Assembly: GCA_030562195.1 (NCBI GenBank)
Contig: JAUJPP010000005.1
Location: 35,513,106 to 35,577,105, forward strand
Direction: 5' to 3'
Length of the DNA stretch: 64,000 nt
From: Nipponacmea schrenckii
Taxonomy: Eukaryota; Mollusca; Gastropoda; Lottiidae
Position 1 is the stretch's first letter; the number at the start of each line of letters is the position of its first letter. Made by a program: the position numbers and the translations under genes. A model generated the notes under the pieces. It was not told where the DNA came from, ran no database searches, and saw only the letters and a list, made by a program, of their open reading frames with translations. Positions 25,801-35,374 of the stretch are shown one piece after another.

Positions 25801-28397
25801 GAAATTGACGATTACATAATCATTACTTTGCTATTGATGCTGAAAGCTATTCTGTACACCGATATAATGATGCATCATCGATAACTAGCTCAAAGATACG
25901 CTATGATGTAAATTTAATTAATGTTTGAGCTGGTGGTTTGAAGTTAAAATAACATGGCGATGAACATTGTAATAAAACATAGCGAAACCAAGTGCCGTAT
26001 GCTGCCCTCGAACTTATCACTTGGATAAAGCCAGACTGTGTAAAGTTTCTCCTGAATTCGATCTTATTCACTATGGAATGCATTGCCACAACTTAAACTT
26101 ATCTTTGTTAAGTTTGACTAACTCTGTATAAACGGGAAAAAACAATGAATGTATAACAATTTCATTTCGAATAAATGTGATCAATTAAAATGGATTGATA
26201 CATTTTTAAATTATAGTGTTGATCAACTTAGGTTCCAAAGTCTGCAGTGACAGGGATCCTTTCTACCAGCTGGTCCTTGGCCAAACCTCTAGACATTGAT
26301 CTTTCCCTGATTATCTATACCCATTTACAAAAAAGGCGATTGAATAAAAAAACGAGTAAGAAACCTGGTGGTGGTATAGTGATGAAGGGATGAGAGGAGG
26401 CCTCTTTGAAATTCGCTTCTATGAATAAATATTTGCAGGATATTGGTACCTACATGAATCCATGCCCTTATACGGTTTATCCAGAAACAACAGTGGGACA
26501 AGTGTTTCACCTGTTTAGAGGAATGGGGTTGCGTCATCTACCAGTAGTCAGTCATCAAGGCGAGGTAAGGGGTCGGTTGTAGATCAACAGGCTTAAAAAT
26601 AAAATACTATATAATCGTATGATTTCTCGAAGAGGGGATATGAATATCTTTCGACTAAAACAGAAAATAAAAATAATAATAATATCATGGTACGTTCAAA
26701 TGAGCCACACTAACATTACAAATACGTTCTACATAATAAATCACGGGTATCTGAAGAAGTATGCTTTAATTGTTGGTGGTATTTGTTTTGCTTGGATGTA
26801 AATGATACAATCGGCAATAGCGCATTCAATATACACGTTTTCTGATCAATCGAAAATTTCCCACTTTGAAATGCGTTATAATGTATATAAGTTCAACAAG
26901 GCCTCGTTAATATATCATGAAAGATGATGTTTCCTTTCACCGAAGTTCGACAATGGCGCCAAGGCTTTTCCTTAAAACGACCTATTTTTTTCTAATAGAG
27001 GATGTATTGGTAGGTTTAATTGGAAAAATGACTATATAGTAAATGATGTAGACGTTATAATTCAATTTACACCAAACAAAATATGCCAATTGTTTCTTTT
27101 TTGATCAAATGATAAATGTATTTTATAACTATGCTGCCTAAAACTATATGTTTTTAGATAAATTCTTTATTTGGGCTATAAATCTATGGCAAGTCTTGTT
27201 TCGAGCAACTGTGAGTCTAGATATTTTTTTAATAAGTGTTGAGAATCCAAGATTGCGTTTTTCGCCTCGTAGAATAAGAAACTGATATTGTTGTTTGTTA
27301 GGGATCTTTTCTAGTTTTCATTCGAACATTACAGGTTCGTCTTTTCAATACTATTGTATTTATCATAAGCGACCATCGCATTCAAATTAATCTATCCAGT
27401 TCACATTTAAATCTTTGAAAGTAAGAAAAGCAAATGACTGGAAATGGAATCAAAGTGTTTGCAAGAGGCGCATGACGTATTCTTCTTCTTAATCTAGATC
27501 AGCATTCAGATAGTCTTCAAATAGTGATACAAAGCAAACCATTGTACACAATTTAAATATTTTTGTCAATTGACTTTTGTCACACAGTCTATGATGTCGA
27601 TCTATATCTGAAGTTGCTTGATAGAGAAAGTTGGTAGGTTATGGTGAACAACCAGCTAATATGCTGTCCATCAATATTATTTGATAGTGCCTGTGTTATT
27701 TTGGCGAACTCTAATGAGGGTGATATGAGGTGTCAAAATCATGTCGTTGTTTTTCTAGTAGTTGTTACATCTAATTAAACTTTGACTTTCTAGTCTAATA
27801 AGATTAATTTAGTCTTCATAAACATCGTCAATTTCTTGACAATAGTTGAATCAATCTCAACAAGGCTAATATGTCTCCAGATATACCAATTGATGGATTC
27901 GTAGCTAGTCATCACCGATTACCAGATTTACACATGCATTGATTCTTGAAGTTGAGATGCGTTAGATATTGACTCTTCTATTTGAAAATATAAACTACTT
28001 AAAAGTAGATGTTTGCGCATCTTCGGATGTATTCATCCGTTAAATAGATATGATTCCTTTCTTAGTTTAGTATGGGCTTTACAATATAAATCTACACTAT
28101 CACATTATTGTTACTCACTAGACTCTTTCAAGAAAAGTTGCCACTCTAGTTCGCTGTAAAAAGACCTACACTTTATTTTACGAATAAATCTCTTAAGTGT
28201 AGACCTTTCCATTTAGAAATACTACCCAGCGACGCCACCATGTAACATTTCCTCTGTATTATTTTATTATGATTCTTTTTCAGTTGACTGGAATGATCAC
28301 CAGACACAATCTAACACATGAATATTTAGAAGAAGAATTTCACCAAATTCAAAAGGACAATCAGAATGGCAATGTTGACTCTGATGCAAATAACTAA
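4756..28397 (+). CDS. CLCN6: CLCN6-type Cl-/H+ exchanger, 16 exons (5' partial)
   Basis: CLC-family 2Cl-/H+ exchanger of the ClC-6/7 branch; ClC-6 acts in late endosomal membranes. Sixteen exons join with matching phases to 613 codons. Visible parts: the [10 protein letters not shown] filter/gating-glutamate motif, the [20 protein letters not shown] segment (with the proton-pathway Glu region), GKxFxP-equivalent [15 protein letters not shown], the late helices [18 protein letters not shown], and two C-terminal CBS domains. Family-specific stretches such as [21 protein letters not shown], and ITRHNLT match ClC-6 rather than ClC-7. The first ~180 residues lie upstream of the window or were missed. 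Mammalian ClC-6 has a ~100-residue insert inside CBS1 that is almost absent here. The gene hosts a LINE, several MITEs and an antisense neuropeptide gene in its introns. A polyA signal follows at 28489. Confidence 0.95.
5070..5128 (+). CDS. CLCN6: CLCN6 exon b
   Basis: The acceptor is TATTTCAG and the donor CG/GTAAGT (ends in phase 2). It encodes a short, poorly conserved cytosolic loop ([13 protein letters not shown]...) that leads to the DKRDF motif of the next exon. Confidence 0.88.
5742..5874 (+). CDS. CLCN6: CLCN6 exon c
   Basis: Encodes [20 protein letters not shown] followed by the [12 protein letters not shown] motif, nearly identical across ClC-6 and ClC-7. The donor is ACT/GTAAGT, in phase 0. 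Confidence 0.96.
6191..6536. mobile_element. 346-bp MITE with TTAA target duplication
   Basis: It starts AGGGATAATAGGTCTTAG and ends with the reverse complement (CTAAGACCTATTATCCCT). It is flanked on both sides by TTAA (6187-6190 and 6537-6540). TTAA duplication is the hallmark of piggyBac-type transposition. It has no coding capacity. A related internal sequence is at 61.04-61.31 kb, and an element with similar ends is at 43106-43552. Confidence 0.85.
6659..6772 (+). CDS. CLCN6: CLCN6 exon d
   Basis: Phase 0 to phase 0, acceptor GTTTTCAG, donor AAG/GTAAGT. It encodes a membrane helix ([17 protein letters not shown]) and the LPGLIDFG motif. Confidence 0.95.
7509..7875. mobile_element. 367-bp MITE built of CCATTAGTCATACCT repeats
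   Basis: The ends are inverted: CGGTCTACTCCCATTAGTCA on the left and the complement of CGGTGTCCTCCCATTAGTCA on the right. Both are followed inward by reiterated CTCCATTAGTCATAC units. TATGTG at 7503-7508 is repeated at 7876-7881 as a probable 6-bp target duplication. The interior holds ATTATAGCACATTATC repeats and no ORF. It sits in CLCN6 intron d-e, 50 bp from exon e. Confidence 0.8.
7927..8096 (+). CDS. CLCN6: CLCN6 exon e
   Basis: The acceptor is TTTAATGTAG and the donor TTCAG/GTAATA (phase 2). It encodes an acidic/Cys luminal stretch, then the helix [19 protein letters not shown] and a basic cytosolic segment. Confidence 0.94.
8397..8490 (+). CDS. CLCN6: CLCN6 exon f
   Basis: The acceptor is ATTTCAG and the donor GACGAG/GTAGAC. 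It encodes [20 protein letters not shown] followed by GECRKLSDE, matching the ClC-6 GECRQMS region. Confidence 0.94.
9140..10440 (+). repeat. ~150-bp tandem repeat array with GTCCGT tracts
   Basis: The phrase ATAGAAGCTACAATTT recurs at about 9230, 9375, 9530, 9657, 9805, 9967, 10135 and 10285, so the period is 126-168 bp. Copies also share GAAACTTGGTATGAGCATTGG, and a CCTGTCCGTCNGTC tract recurs every second or third unit. Frames of up to 98 codons across it are by-products of the repeat. It lies in the CLCN6 intron between exons f and g. A related array in the other orientation is at 59.85-60.28 kb. Confidence 0.85.
11481..11619 (+). CDS. CLCN6: CLCN6 exon g
   Basis: The acceptor is TTATTTTAG and the donor CCTG/GTAAGA (phase 1). 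It encodes the luminal loop with [19 protein letters not shown], a stretch diagnostic for ClC-6 over ClC-7. An NST glycosylation sequon is near its start. Confidence 0.95.
13012..13165 (+). CDS. CLCN6: CLCN6 exon h
   Basis: The acceptor is TTTGCAG and the donor AAAAG/GTTCGT (phase 2). It encodes [20 protein letters not shown] and [11 protein letters not shown], the anion-binding GxFxP-type motif of the family. Confidence 0.96.
13565..15070 (-). mobile_element. 5'-truncated L1/Tx1-like LINE
   Basis: The antisense insertion in the CLCN6 intron h-i ends about 110 bp before exon i. The poly-T/ATT run at 13566-13604 is its poly-A-like 3' tail on -. Only the C-terminal part of ORF2 remains. The 5' end is lost, as is usual for LINE retrotransposition. 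Confidence 0.85.
13765..15030 (-). pseudogene. LINE ORF2 C-terminal region
   Basis: In reading order: the RT thumb-like region with [17 protein letters not shown], the [12 protein letters not shown] motif and [10 protein letters not shown], which are typical of L1/Tx1 ORF2; then [16 protein letters not shown]; then the C-terminal Cys motif ([21 protein letters not shown]). The frame shifts near 14500 and stops occur near 14130, so it is inactive. The endonuclease and RT catalytic YxDD parts are missing by 5' truncation. Confidence 0.85.
15185..15344 (+). CDS. CLCN6: CLCN6 exon i (GC donor)
   Basis: Encodes [20 protein letters not shown] and [14 protein letters not shown], ending LPIMLVLM. 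The only donor that keeps the frame with the next exon (VAKWSGD) is ATG/GCAAGT, a GC-AG intron. Confidence 0.94.
15823..15929 (+). CDS. CLCN6: CLCN6 exon j
   Basis: The acceptor is CATTTTAG and the donor CAAG/GTAAGC (phase 2). It encodes [20 protein letters not shown] and VPLLEWD, the link from the membrane domain to CBS1. A 120-codon antisense frame here is only a shadow. Confidence 0.95.
16563..16704 (+). CDS. CLCN6: CLCN6 exon k (CBS1)
   Basis: The acceptor is CTCTATAG and the donor ATCG/GTAAAT. It encodes the first half of CBS1: [11 protein letters not shown], a helix ([12 protein letters not shown]) and HNVFPVV, aligned with the ClC-6 SLVSILRTTVHHAFPVV region. Confidence 0.93.
16976..17022 (+). 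CDS. CLCN6: CLCN6 exon l (short linker)
   Basis: A 47-nt exon ([15 protein letters not shown]) with acceptor TTTTTAG and donor AAAG/GTAAAT. It sits where vertebrate ClC-6 has its long CBS1 insert. Its phases match both neighbours, but it is short and unconserved, so it is less certain than the others. Confidence 0.75.
17652..17998. repeat. head-to-head minisatellite GGTCACAGTAATACGGGCAC
   Basis: The left half (17652-17803) repeats a ~30-bp unit GGTAATTTGGTCACAGTAATACGGGCACAA on +. The right half (17812-17998) carries the same unit in reverse complement, so the block is a large imperfect palindrome. The outer ends (GGTAAATTGGTCACAAG... and the complement of GGTAACTTTGTCACAGG) behave as inverted termini. 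A single-sided copy is at 63181-63277. Probably a non-autonomous element; its class is unknown. Confidence 0.85.
18388..18499 (+). CDS. CLCN6: CLCN6 exon m (CBS1 end)
   Basis: The acceptor is CCTATTTTAG and the donor CTCG/GTGAGT. It encodes [20 protein letters not shown], corresponding to the LRSQLVTLL motif that closes CBS1. Confidence 0.94.
18500..21414. other. CLCN6 intron 13, first part; no feature seen
   Basis: Part of a ~7-kb intron. I see no coding segment. Two short tandem copies of a ~35-bp CAAGAATGC...GTCGA unit lie at about 19677-19755. Confidence 0.5.
21415..21584 (-). CDS. neuropeptide precursor exon 2
   Basis: An open frame of 55 codons plus stop, preceded by a strong acceptor (TTACCTTACAG, read on -). 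It is predicted amphipathic and helical ([20 protein letters not shown]), without cysteines or further dibasic-Gly sites except a terminal SRK. AATAAA overlaps the stop codon. Confidence 0.8.
21415..24592 (-). CDS. two-exon amidated neuropeptide precursor (HWY-amide, NdWFamide-like)
   Basis: An antisense gene nested in CLCN6 intron 13; the spliced product is 83 residues. Exon 1 (24592-24511) encodes a signal peptide, [20 protein letters not shown], ending TQA, immediately followed by HWYGKR. Exon 2 (21584-21415) encodes a 55-residue tail ([19 protein letters not shown]..., [10 protein letters not shown]) and the stop. Phases agree (1/1), with donor CGAG/GTAAGA and acceptor CCTTACAG. A prohormone of this form would be cut at KR and the Gly converted to an amide, giving HWY-NH2 if the signal is cleaved after Ala. 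Signal, tripeptide, GKR and non-repetitive tail is the layout known for molluscan NdWFamide precursors; that family link is inference. A TATA element lies ~130 bp upstream. Confidence 0.75.
24511..24592 (-). CDS. neuropeptide precursor exon 1 (signal peptide and HWYGKR)
   Basis: The ATG is at 24592-24590, followed by a hydrophobic core ([13 protein letters not shown]), a small-residue cleavage site (TQA) and HWYGKR. The donor GTAAGA follows directly. The start is the only Met upstream of the hydrophobic core. Confidence 0.8.
24724..24734 (-). promoter_or_regulatory. candidate TATA box of the neuropeptide gene
   Basis: TATATATAAA on the - strand, ~130 bp upstream of the ATG, would place a start site near 24695-24705 with a ~110-nt 5' UTR. 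AT-rich context makes chance possible. Confidence 0.4.
25481..25585 (+). CDS. CLCN6: CLCN6 exon n
   Basis: The acceptor is CTTATTCCAG and the donor GTT/GTAAGT. It encodes [20 protein letters not shown], matching the ClC-6 motif EDYPRYPDIHDLDL between the CBS domains. Confidence 0.95.
26439..26564 (+). CDS. CLCN6: CLCN6 exon o (CBS2)
   Basis: The acceptor is ATTTGCAG and the donor CGAG/GTAAGG. It encodes [29 protein letters not shown] and VVSHQGE, the first strands and helix of CBS2. Confidence 0.97.
28284..28397 (+). CDS. CLCN6: CLCN6 exon p (last exon)
   Basis: The acceptor is CTTTTTCAG. It encodes [20 protein letters not shown] (end of CBS2), then a short polar tail ending NN and a TAA stop at 28395-28397. 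Its ITRHNLT motif is shared with ClC-6. Confidence 0.96.
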   Translation: MTGMITRHNLTHEYLEEEFHQIQKDNQNGNVDSDANN

Positions 28398-28488
28398 TTT
28401 TTTGTTGTATTATACATTTTCTTTTTGAAAATGATAGTGTTTTTTTGTAAAGAATTAAAAGCGCTATGTTTCGGACGTGGTATGCTGT

Positions 28489-28494
28489 AAATAA
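28489..28494 (+). terminator. polyadenylation signal AATAAA of CLCN6
   Basis: A canonical hexamer 92 bp after the CLCN6 stop codon, the first one downstream. Confidence 0.7.
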
Positions 28495-28499
28495 ACTGA

Positions 28500-31400
28500 A
28501 CAATTTGGCATGCTTTCTATCCTGTGAAAATAACCAAAGTCAGAAAATGCCTACGCTATTCATTACTCACTACCTTCCTTTGGAAAAAAATGCAAACATG
28601 TAATTTAATAAATGAAACTAAGGTTATTTAAGTTTTCTAATTTAAAATAAAAACAATAATAAAGTTAAAATTACAACTTAAATCAATATAAGACAGTCAA
28701 TGTGCTGACAATGATAATAATATCCATGTTCAATAAGTCTTAATTATTTATGGTTGAGTTTTTATATAACCTGTTTATGGTGTACTCACACAATCACCAT
28801 TTTAACGGAATTTACGATTAGTTTTGTTCGAAGGTTGAAGTGTCAAAGAAGTAGGATTTGGGATTTGATCAGCCTACAGTGAAACGGTATGCAACTGCAA
28901 GTGTTAACTTGTCTGAACAGTAAAGTTAATACAGTTCCACCCCTTTTACGCATTCACAAACAGTAAACCGCATTCTGCACTTAATAGTCTACAAAATGAC
29001 GAAACAACCAAGGATTGGTGATAAAATATCGATGTTTGAAATCTAAATATTTTTATACCGGAAGCTATTGTAAATATCATAAGTATGAATTATTAATAGT
29101 CCATCGTTACTCTCCTTTGTTATACACTTTCAATTCAAATTTTACTTTCTTTCATCTATAAATTTCATCAGTAAAATAAAAATAAATTTTTTTTAATACT
29201 ATGTAAACTTAAATGCCTTAAACGATGATCATAAGTTTACTGAATTCTATTAAATATGTACCTTAAAAAGACAATGTTATCTCGCATAAATTGTTGTTGA
29301 CTTAATTGCTATGGGCCGATCCCTCGACAGTTGGAAATCGCAAAAAATTACACCTTGCATGGCATTTTCTGTCTACATTAGCTCATTAGGTGCAAAGAGT
29401 AAAATGTAAAACTACATTCCTAGCATTTGGTTGTTGACTTGAGCGGTTAGAACAAATCACAATTACAAATAAATGGTCAGTATTTCTTTTCAGTCTGAAA
29501 TGTGTTCGACTTGACGCTCTGAACTGTCAGCCCGCTTGAGACTACCATTCAGTTAAGCAATTTAATATATTAAAGCTTCAGAAATTAATTCAAGCCCTGT
29601 ACCAGATTCAAATAATTGCAACAGTAACCATAAATAATCTAGGTCATATGATTACAGACAGTTCCCTTTTATTTAACCATCTTACGGAGAGAGCCACAAC
29701 CCATAATCAATTCAATAAGTATTTTTGTAACCATGAACCATGTTGATGGTACGAACTAGGATAATTAGCCTTTCTTTAAATGTTTCGGTAGTATGAAAAC
29801 ATGGTGGATGCTGTGTTTCATATATGCTAGACTCTCCGTAAGGAACACCGTGTTGATAAACGCGGTCGCAGTATGACGTCAGTTGTTTCGAACGCTTATA
29901 TTTGGACAAAAGACCTAGTAATGTATATGTTCAATACAATGTATTTAATGAAAAGAATTGAAAAATTACATCTGCTTCGAAATTCTAATCCTTTGCTGAG
30001 TAAAATTGTAATCAAAAAGAGATGTTAAGACACTAAGTAACAAGCTAAAAGTTGATATTGCACCTACGTACCTACAAAACATTGAAGATCAACTCAAATG
30101 GTAAATTGAGTGTCAAAAAGAAGACCCCAAGGCGACCTGAACACAAAAATAACGTGTCTTGAGACGAATGAAAGTTGTCATTTAAGTTTTAAACTGTAAT
30201 TTTCTGGTTGAAGTTGTGAAAAAACTGCAATAGGAACTAAAATAACTGTAAAACATAGCTTGGTATATAATAATTTTAAAAGAAGTAAATTGGTGGACAA
30301 CAACGTCGATATTTCGTTATTTTACTGCTGTAGTTACGTTTAATGGAATTAAAGGATTATTATCATTATTAACGCAACAAATTTGTGTCAAATTTAGTTT
30401 CGATTTTAAAATCAGGAGAGTTTTGAGTAAAAATGTATAATAGTGATACTTTTCAATTACTTTATTATGGCAGATGTCAGATGGAGGCCAGTAACACAAA
30501 AAATCAGAAAGAATACCACACTTACGCCAAATAGCACTGTAAGATTTTTCTTTAAAATAGTATCCACGCACATATCCACGATAATGCTGTGAACTAAATT
30601 ACCTAATCTATGAAATAAACATAAGTCATTATGCAGATATTTTTTACTTCTATTTCCACTTTTTTTGTTTTGTTCCACACGTTTTGGATCATTTGGAATT
30701 CACAAGAAAACGTTTCACAAAGACATTTGGTCAGAAAAATAAAAGTGTCCTTTAGATAAAAAACAAAAAATAATGTTTATACGATGCCAATATTTCATAC
30801 CATGTTAATATTTTAAATTATGTCTTTACCCTTAGAATATTTGGAAACAATTTATTGTGTGAAGGAATACAATAAAGTTTCATTTTTTAACTTGAAAATT
30901 GTAGATTATCGTCTTTTAGCTTTTAAGGAAAGGTCAGAAATATTTACATAATATTCAGATAAATCCACATTGGTTTATATTTAAACTATAGTCTAAAATA
31001 ACAATTATAATAATTATAACTGGAAACCGGCGTCAATAAAGTAATGTGTGGCATTTCTTTAACTTCTGGATTGTGTACATTCGTTTAAAAGTGTTTCTTC
31101 AAATACAATAAAACGATGTTATATCAATAGATGAATTATTTTGGTTTTCTTTTCAATATTGAGTGAGCTTAATTTCCTTGAAGAGACATTTAAAAATATA
31201 GTGACTAGTTTTGACGTAAAACAAATAGAAATCGTTGATCACGGAAAGACAGGCCATTCGGAATCACCCTACAATAGTTGACTTCAAACTAAAATATCTC
31301 TTTATAAATACATCGCCATTCCAACAATTCTGCCAGTTCATTGATAGGTACACCAAAGCGACAAATGCTCGCAATGGTTGAAAATTTTAAACTACAGAGA

Positions 31401-32060
31401 ATTATTATCATGAGTACAACATTGATGAATGTGACATAAAATATTAGAATGGTTAAAAAAAAGCAGGAAGATATTATTCAACAGAAGGCATTTGAAGCGG
31501 TGTTCACAAAGAAATATGAGGGTTATTATAATAATACTAGAGTTCTAGCCAGTATTGCTATATGTTCTAGTGTTGAAATCTACATGATCACCAAACGGAA
31601 ATATCCGAAGATGGCGACGAATGTGAAACAAGAACACTGTTATCAAACAGAATGAATTGAGAAGCCCTCGTGGAAACAAAGCAATCATTGCCAGTAAATA
31701 AGAAGAAGGAGAACTGCAGATTGGCGTACTAAAGGTCAGAAGTAAACCGTTACGGAATGACGCAAACAATTATAGTAGGAAACGAGAGTTATTTAAATTA
31801 GATGAATTGCTAACAGTTGCTTAAATAGATATGTGTTTTTATACAAATATTGGGTCAACATACATTTGGAATTATCTATTTGTACACAATATAGTTGTCC
31901 ATAATGTAAATGGTGACTGCATTCTGAGACAACAAACACTATGGATACTAGTAGTTTGGCAGAAAATAGACAAAAATCACCGTTTTATTGCTATATATAT
32001 ATTATTAGCCCATGAATAAAGGTATAAAGTATATACATTGTATACTCAGTTCATATGAAA
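28500..32060. other. intergenic, no gene recognised
   Basis: AT-rich sequence with short random frames of up to 84 codons. None has a recognisable motif. A frame at 30457-30678 on - has one hydrophobic stretch but no splice or start context. Confidence 0.45.
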
Positions 32061-32129
32061 ACGCACCACTCACGAAATCTGGAATAACTCCACGGGTTGA
32101 TATGTGAAGTATATACTTAGGTTGGTGTA

Positions 32130-32815
32130 GGGGTCAAACAGGAAAGTCAATAACGGGTTTTCCCGCCGTTTGCATTGACACATGCGGTGCATCGTTGTCG
32201 CATGGAGTTGATCAGTCCTGGATAGTGTTCTGAGGGATAGCATTCCACTCCCTAACAAGGGCAACCCCAAGTTCCCGAATGTTGTCCATCTGGCGTCGAC
32301 GTGAAAGACGTCGTCCAATTTCATCCCATAAGTGCTCGATAGGGTAGAGGTCGAGTGACAGAGCTGGCCACTGAAGCACGGGGATGTTCTGCTATGCAAG
32401 GTACTGCATGGACACCCTTGCAGTGTGTGCCCTAGCGTTGTCCACTGTAGACGCTGGTTTCGGTGACGATCCGTCAATATGGGGCCGAAATAAGGACATC
32501 GTGCGCGCAGGCTTGCAGCTCGCAAACGGTTCCTTACGGTGCTGGGGTGAATGAATCCACGTCGTCCTTGGACTTGAGCAGCCGTTCTAGTCGCTGGTAG
32601 TGTTCGGTCTCGGACATGATCCAGTACGATTTTTACGGTCCTGACGTGCCGTTGTCACAGGTTGCTGACCCGGTTCCTTACGGTGCTGGGGTGAATGAAT
32701 CCACGTCGTCCTTGGACTTGAGCAGCCGGTCTAGTCGCTGGTAGAGTTCGGTCTCGAACATGATCCAGTACGATTTGGCACGTTCCCGTCCAGAGGCTGT
32801 AAGTCGCGGCATCGT
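32130..32815 (-). pseudogene. Tc1-type transposase remnant
   Basis: Reading on -: a helix-turn-helix region (VTTARQDR, LRARCPYFGPILTDRH) runs straight into the C-terminal catalytic part (VDNARAHT, LQWPALSLDLYPIEHLWDEI, GRRLSRRRQMDNIRE). The middle of the protein, including the first catalytic Asp, is deleted, and stops and frameshifts follow. An internal ~110-bp segment is duplicated (next entry). The GC-rich composition differs from the surrounding DNA, as expected for an inserted element. Confidence 0.85.
32527..32774 (-). repeat. 137-bp-period tandem duplication inside the Tc1 remnant
   Basis: GGTTCCTTACGGTGCTGGGG begins at about 32527 and again at 32664. The ~110 bp after each are nearly identical, so part of the DNA-binding region is present twice. 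Confidence 0.85.
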
Positions 32816-34591
32816 GTCGTTTCACAAGTGTCAGTGAAGAAGTGAAATTTTATTCGGATTCACATGCTTTTAAAGGTAATGTGTGCACAATCCAGAGTGA
32901 AATTCATTTTTTCCCGTGCGTGTGCGTGCCAAATGTTGCGTTTTTTCGAAAAATTGCCTAGCGTAACAGTTAACATGAAATTCTCGCATTTCTTGCACAT
33001 GGCATGTCGGGTGACGTCACTGTAGTGTTGTTGTATAAAAATTATATTGAAGTTCATTTGAACTTAAATACTGACTTTTTTAAGTGGTGCGTTTTCATAT
33101 GTACTAAATATATTTACTTCACTATCCGAGGTTATTGTAATCTACCAGAAATAAACGATTCGGTTTCTAAAGCAAAATTAGATTTAGGACGGTTAGAGAA
33201 AACATTTAACGTGCATATTATATCACCTATAATCAATCAATGAGCAATCAGGCACAGATACAACTATATTATATTTATTTTATAGGTGATTTGTGGGTGT
33301 GTTCCTAAAGATCTCTTTGTAGTAAATGAGATGATAAAAGAGGCCTCCATTTGAAAACTATATGAGATGTAAAATATTAATTTGGACTGATTTGAAGATG
33401 TTGCTCTCTGCCCAATGTCAAGTTTCTACCTCCAAAACTTTGACCACCACATCACGTTCGTTTTCAGAAAATTCAGGTACGACTTCAAAGGTTATTTCCT
33501 CTAAAGTTTGAAAAAAATAAGAATTTCTGTTTTCGACCGAAATAGACACAGGACATAATAAGCTTTCGCCCGAAATAAAAAGTATACATCTAGATCAGAA
33601 TTGGTCGAGTTTTTGTTTGATTTGGGGTAGGTCGCAAAGCCTTTGTGGTCCTATAGAGTGTAGTTGTACTGGAAGGCCTGATCAAAACTTCAGGCTGAGA
33701 TTCGAAAACTATCAGACATGTAAAGCTGGAATTTGCGATATAGACTTAAATTTTTTTCGAATGGCACGTTGTCTGGAATTATCAATGTGTAGTTTAAAAA
33801 AAACCAGAAACATCTCATTATATAGCGAAAGGAGTGGTCATAGAACGAGAAAGTGTCCGTCCTAGTGGTCTATTAATATAGTCAGATATTGATGTTATTT
33901 TCCACAGGATTTATCCAAACAAGGTAAGTAACCGTAAAAATTTGTAAATATTTCAGACAACAACAAAAAAAGAATAGAGCTGAGTAAAGCACTATGCTTG
34001 AATGTCGATATTTTGCACCATAACTTTAAGGCCTCTTTGTACTTTAATACCTTTCGCCCAGTGTTCCGTCAGCTGCTTCAGTAAAAAGACAAACTGTGAA
34101 TTTTTTAATCGTTGTTTTTTGCTTGAAGTTTTAAGTATTATATCACACAGAGCATCTAGTTTGATTTCAATGTAATGCCTTTACTTAAGCTGTCAACATT
34201 AACTTTTGAAAATAATGTAAATGGAAAATGGGTGAATATAGATATTGGTGATGACTATTGTGCGACACCTAATTAAATAAGAGTGAAACAGAATAATAAC
34301 ATGTACATTCATAAAAATTAATATATAGCATAAATATGAATAAACAAGATTTGTGAAAAATAGGAAGGAAATCCTAAAGTTTGTATAGAGTTACTCCTTT
34401 AGAAACATTGGTATAGTCTTATTAAGAGAGGAAATATTTCAAACAGTTTCATTACTTGCGAATTCACAGCTATTAATGGAGGGGTGTTTGAAATTTGTGT
34501 GTTAAAAAAGACATAATCAGATTAATTTGTAATGTACAGCTCACTGATATCAGACGGGGCCCGGTTGTTTTAACAGTGGCGTTATATACTA

Positions 34592-34991
34592 ATGTCCAAA
34601 AGAAACGATACCACTTGTTTGTAAAAACAGTAAAGAAAAACTAAAAAATGTAGAACTTTAGGATTGGTGTAATACTTTTGAAAAATCTTTTATCAACATC
34701 TGTGCAGAAATTCATTTCAATAAAATGTGTACCATCAATGTGGCAAGCCTTTAAAGATGGGTTGGGTCTGTCAGCTGTTTTATACAGTTTATATATGCAC
34801 GTACAACTAGAGAGGGAATGCCACTTTCACGAAATTTGTGTTTTTCCCAGAAGTGATTGATTCTTCCCAGTATTTTTGATCCATTATGAGGTGTTTGGGA
34901 TGTACAATACATATTAGCAGGTTTTCATATTAAAAAATTCACTTTGTGAAAAAAAAATTGAAAAAACATTGATTTCGTTTGTTTTGGACAC
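34592..34991. mobile_element. 400-bp Tc1/mariner-like MITE
   Basis: Inverted ends ATGTCCAAAAGAAACGATAC on the left and GTGTCCAAAACAAACGAAAT (complement) on the right are each flanked by TA (34590-34591 and 34992-34993). No transposase is inside. The ends and the TA duplication indicate the Tc1/mariner class. Confidence 0.75.
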
Positions 34992-35374
34992 TAGTTTATT
35001 TAACCATCGGTTATATATTTAACAATGCATTACATAACTAGATGTTAAAAATGAGTGGGTTAACTTCATTTAGCTCTGTTGTTTCATAACCATTTGATTA
35101 AAATACAATCAATCAATATATAACCAAAGCACTTTATTACCCATAATTTCCTGATTCCACATCGTCTGCAAATTTTCAACATGGCTGCCAGTCACTCTCT
35201 GCCGGTCACTCTTTGGATAAAAAAAGGCTAAAGAAAACCAATTTTATTAAGCAGGAGAACTTTTGAGTCAAAGAGAGGTTAAAATAACATGGGTTACTAA
35301 GCTCTAAACAATCAAATATGGTTACAAATGAAAATAAAAATTGTTCTGTGAATGGTGCTTTTATCAAAGCCTAG

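Noticed and set aside
32070..32525. 151-codon frame over the Tc1 remnant
   Set aside because: Only the first ~30 residues are in the transposase frame; the rest is out of frame after an internal deletion.
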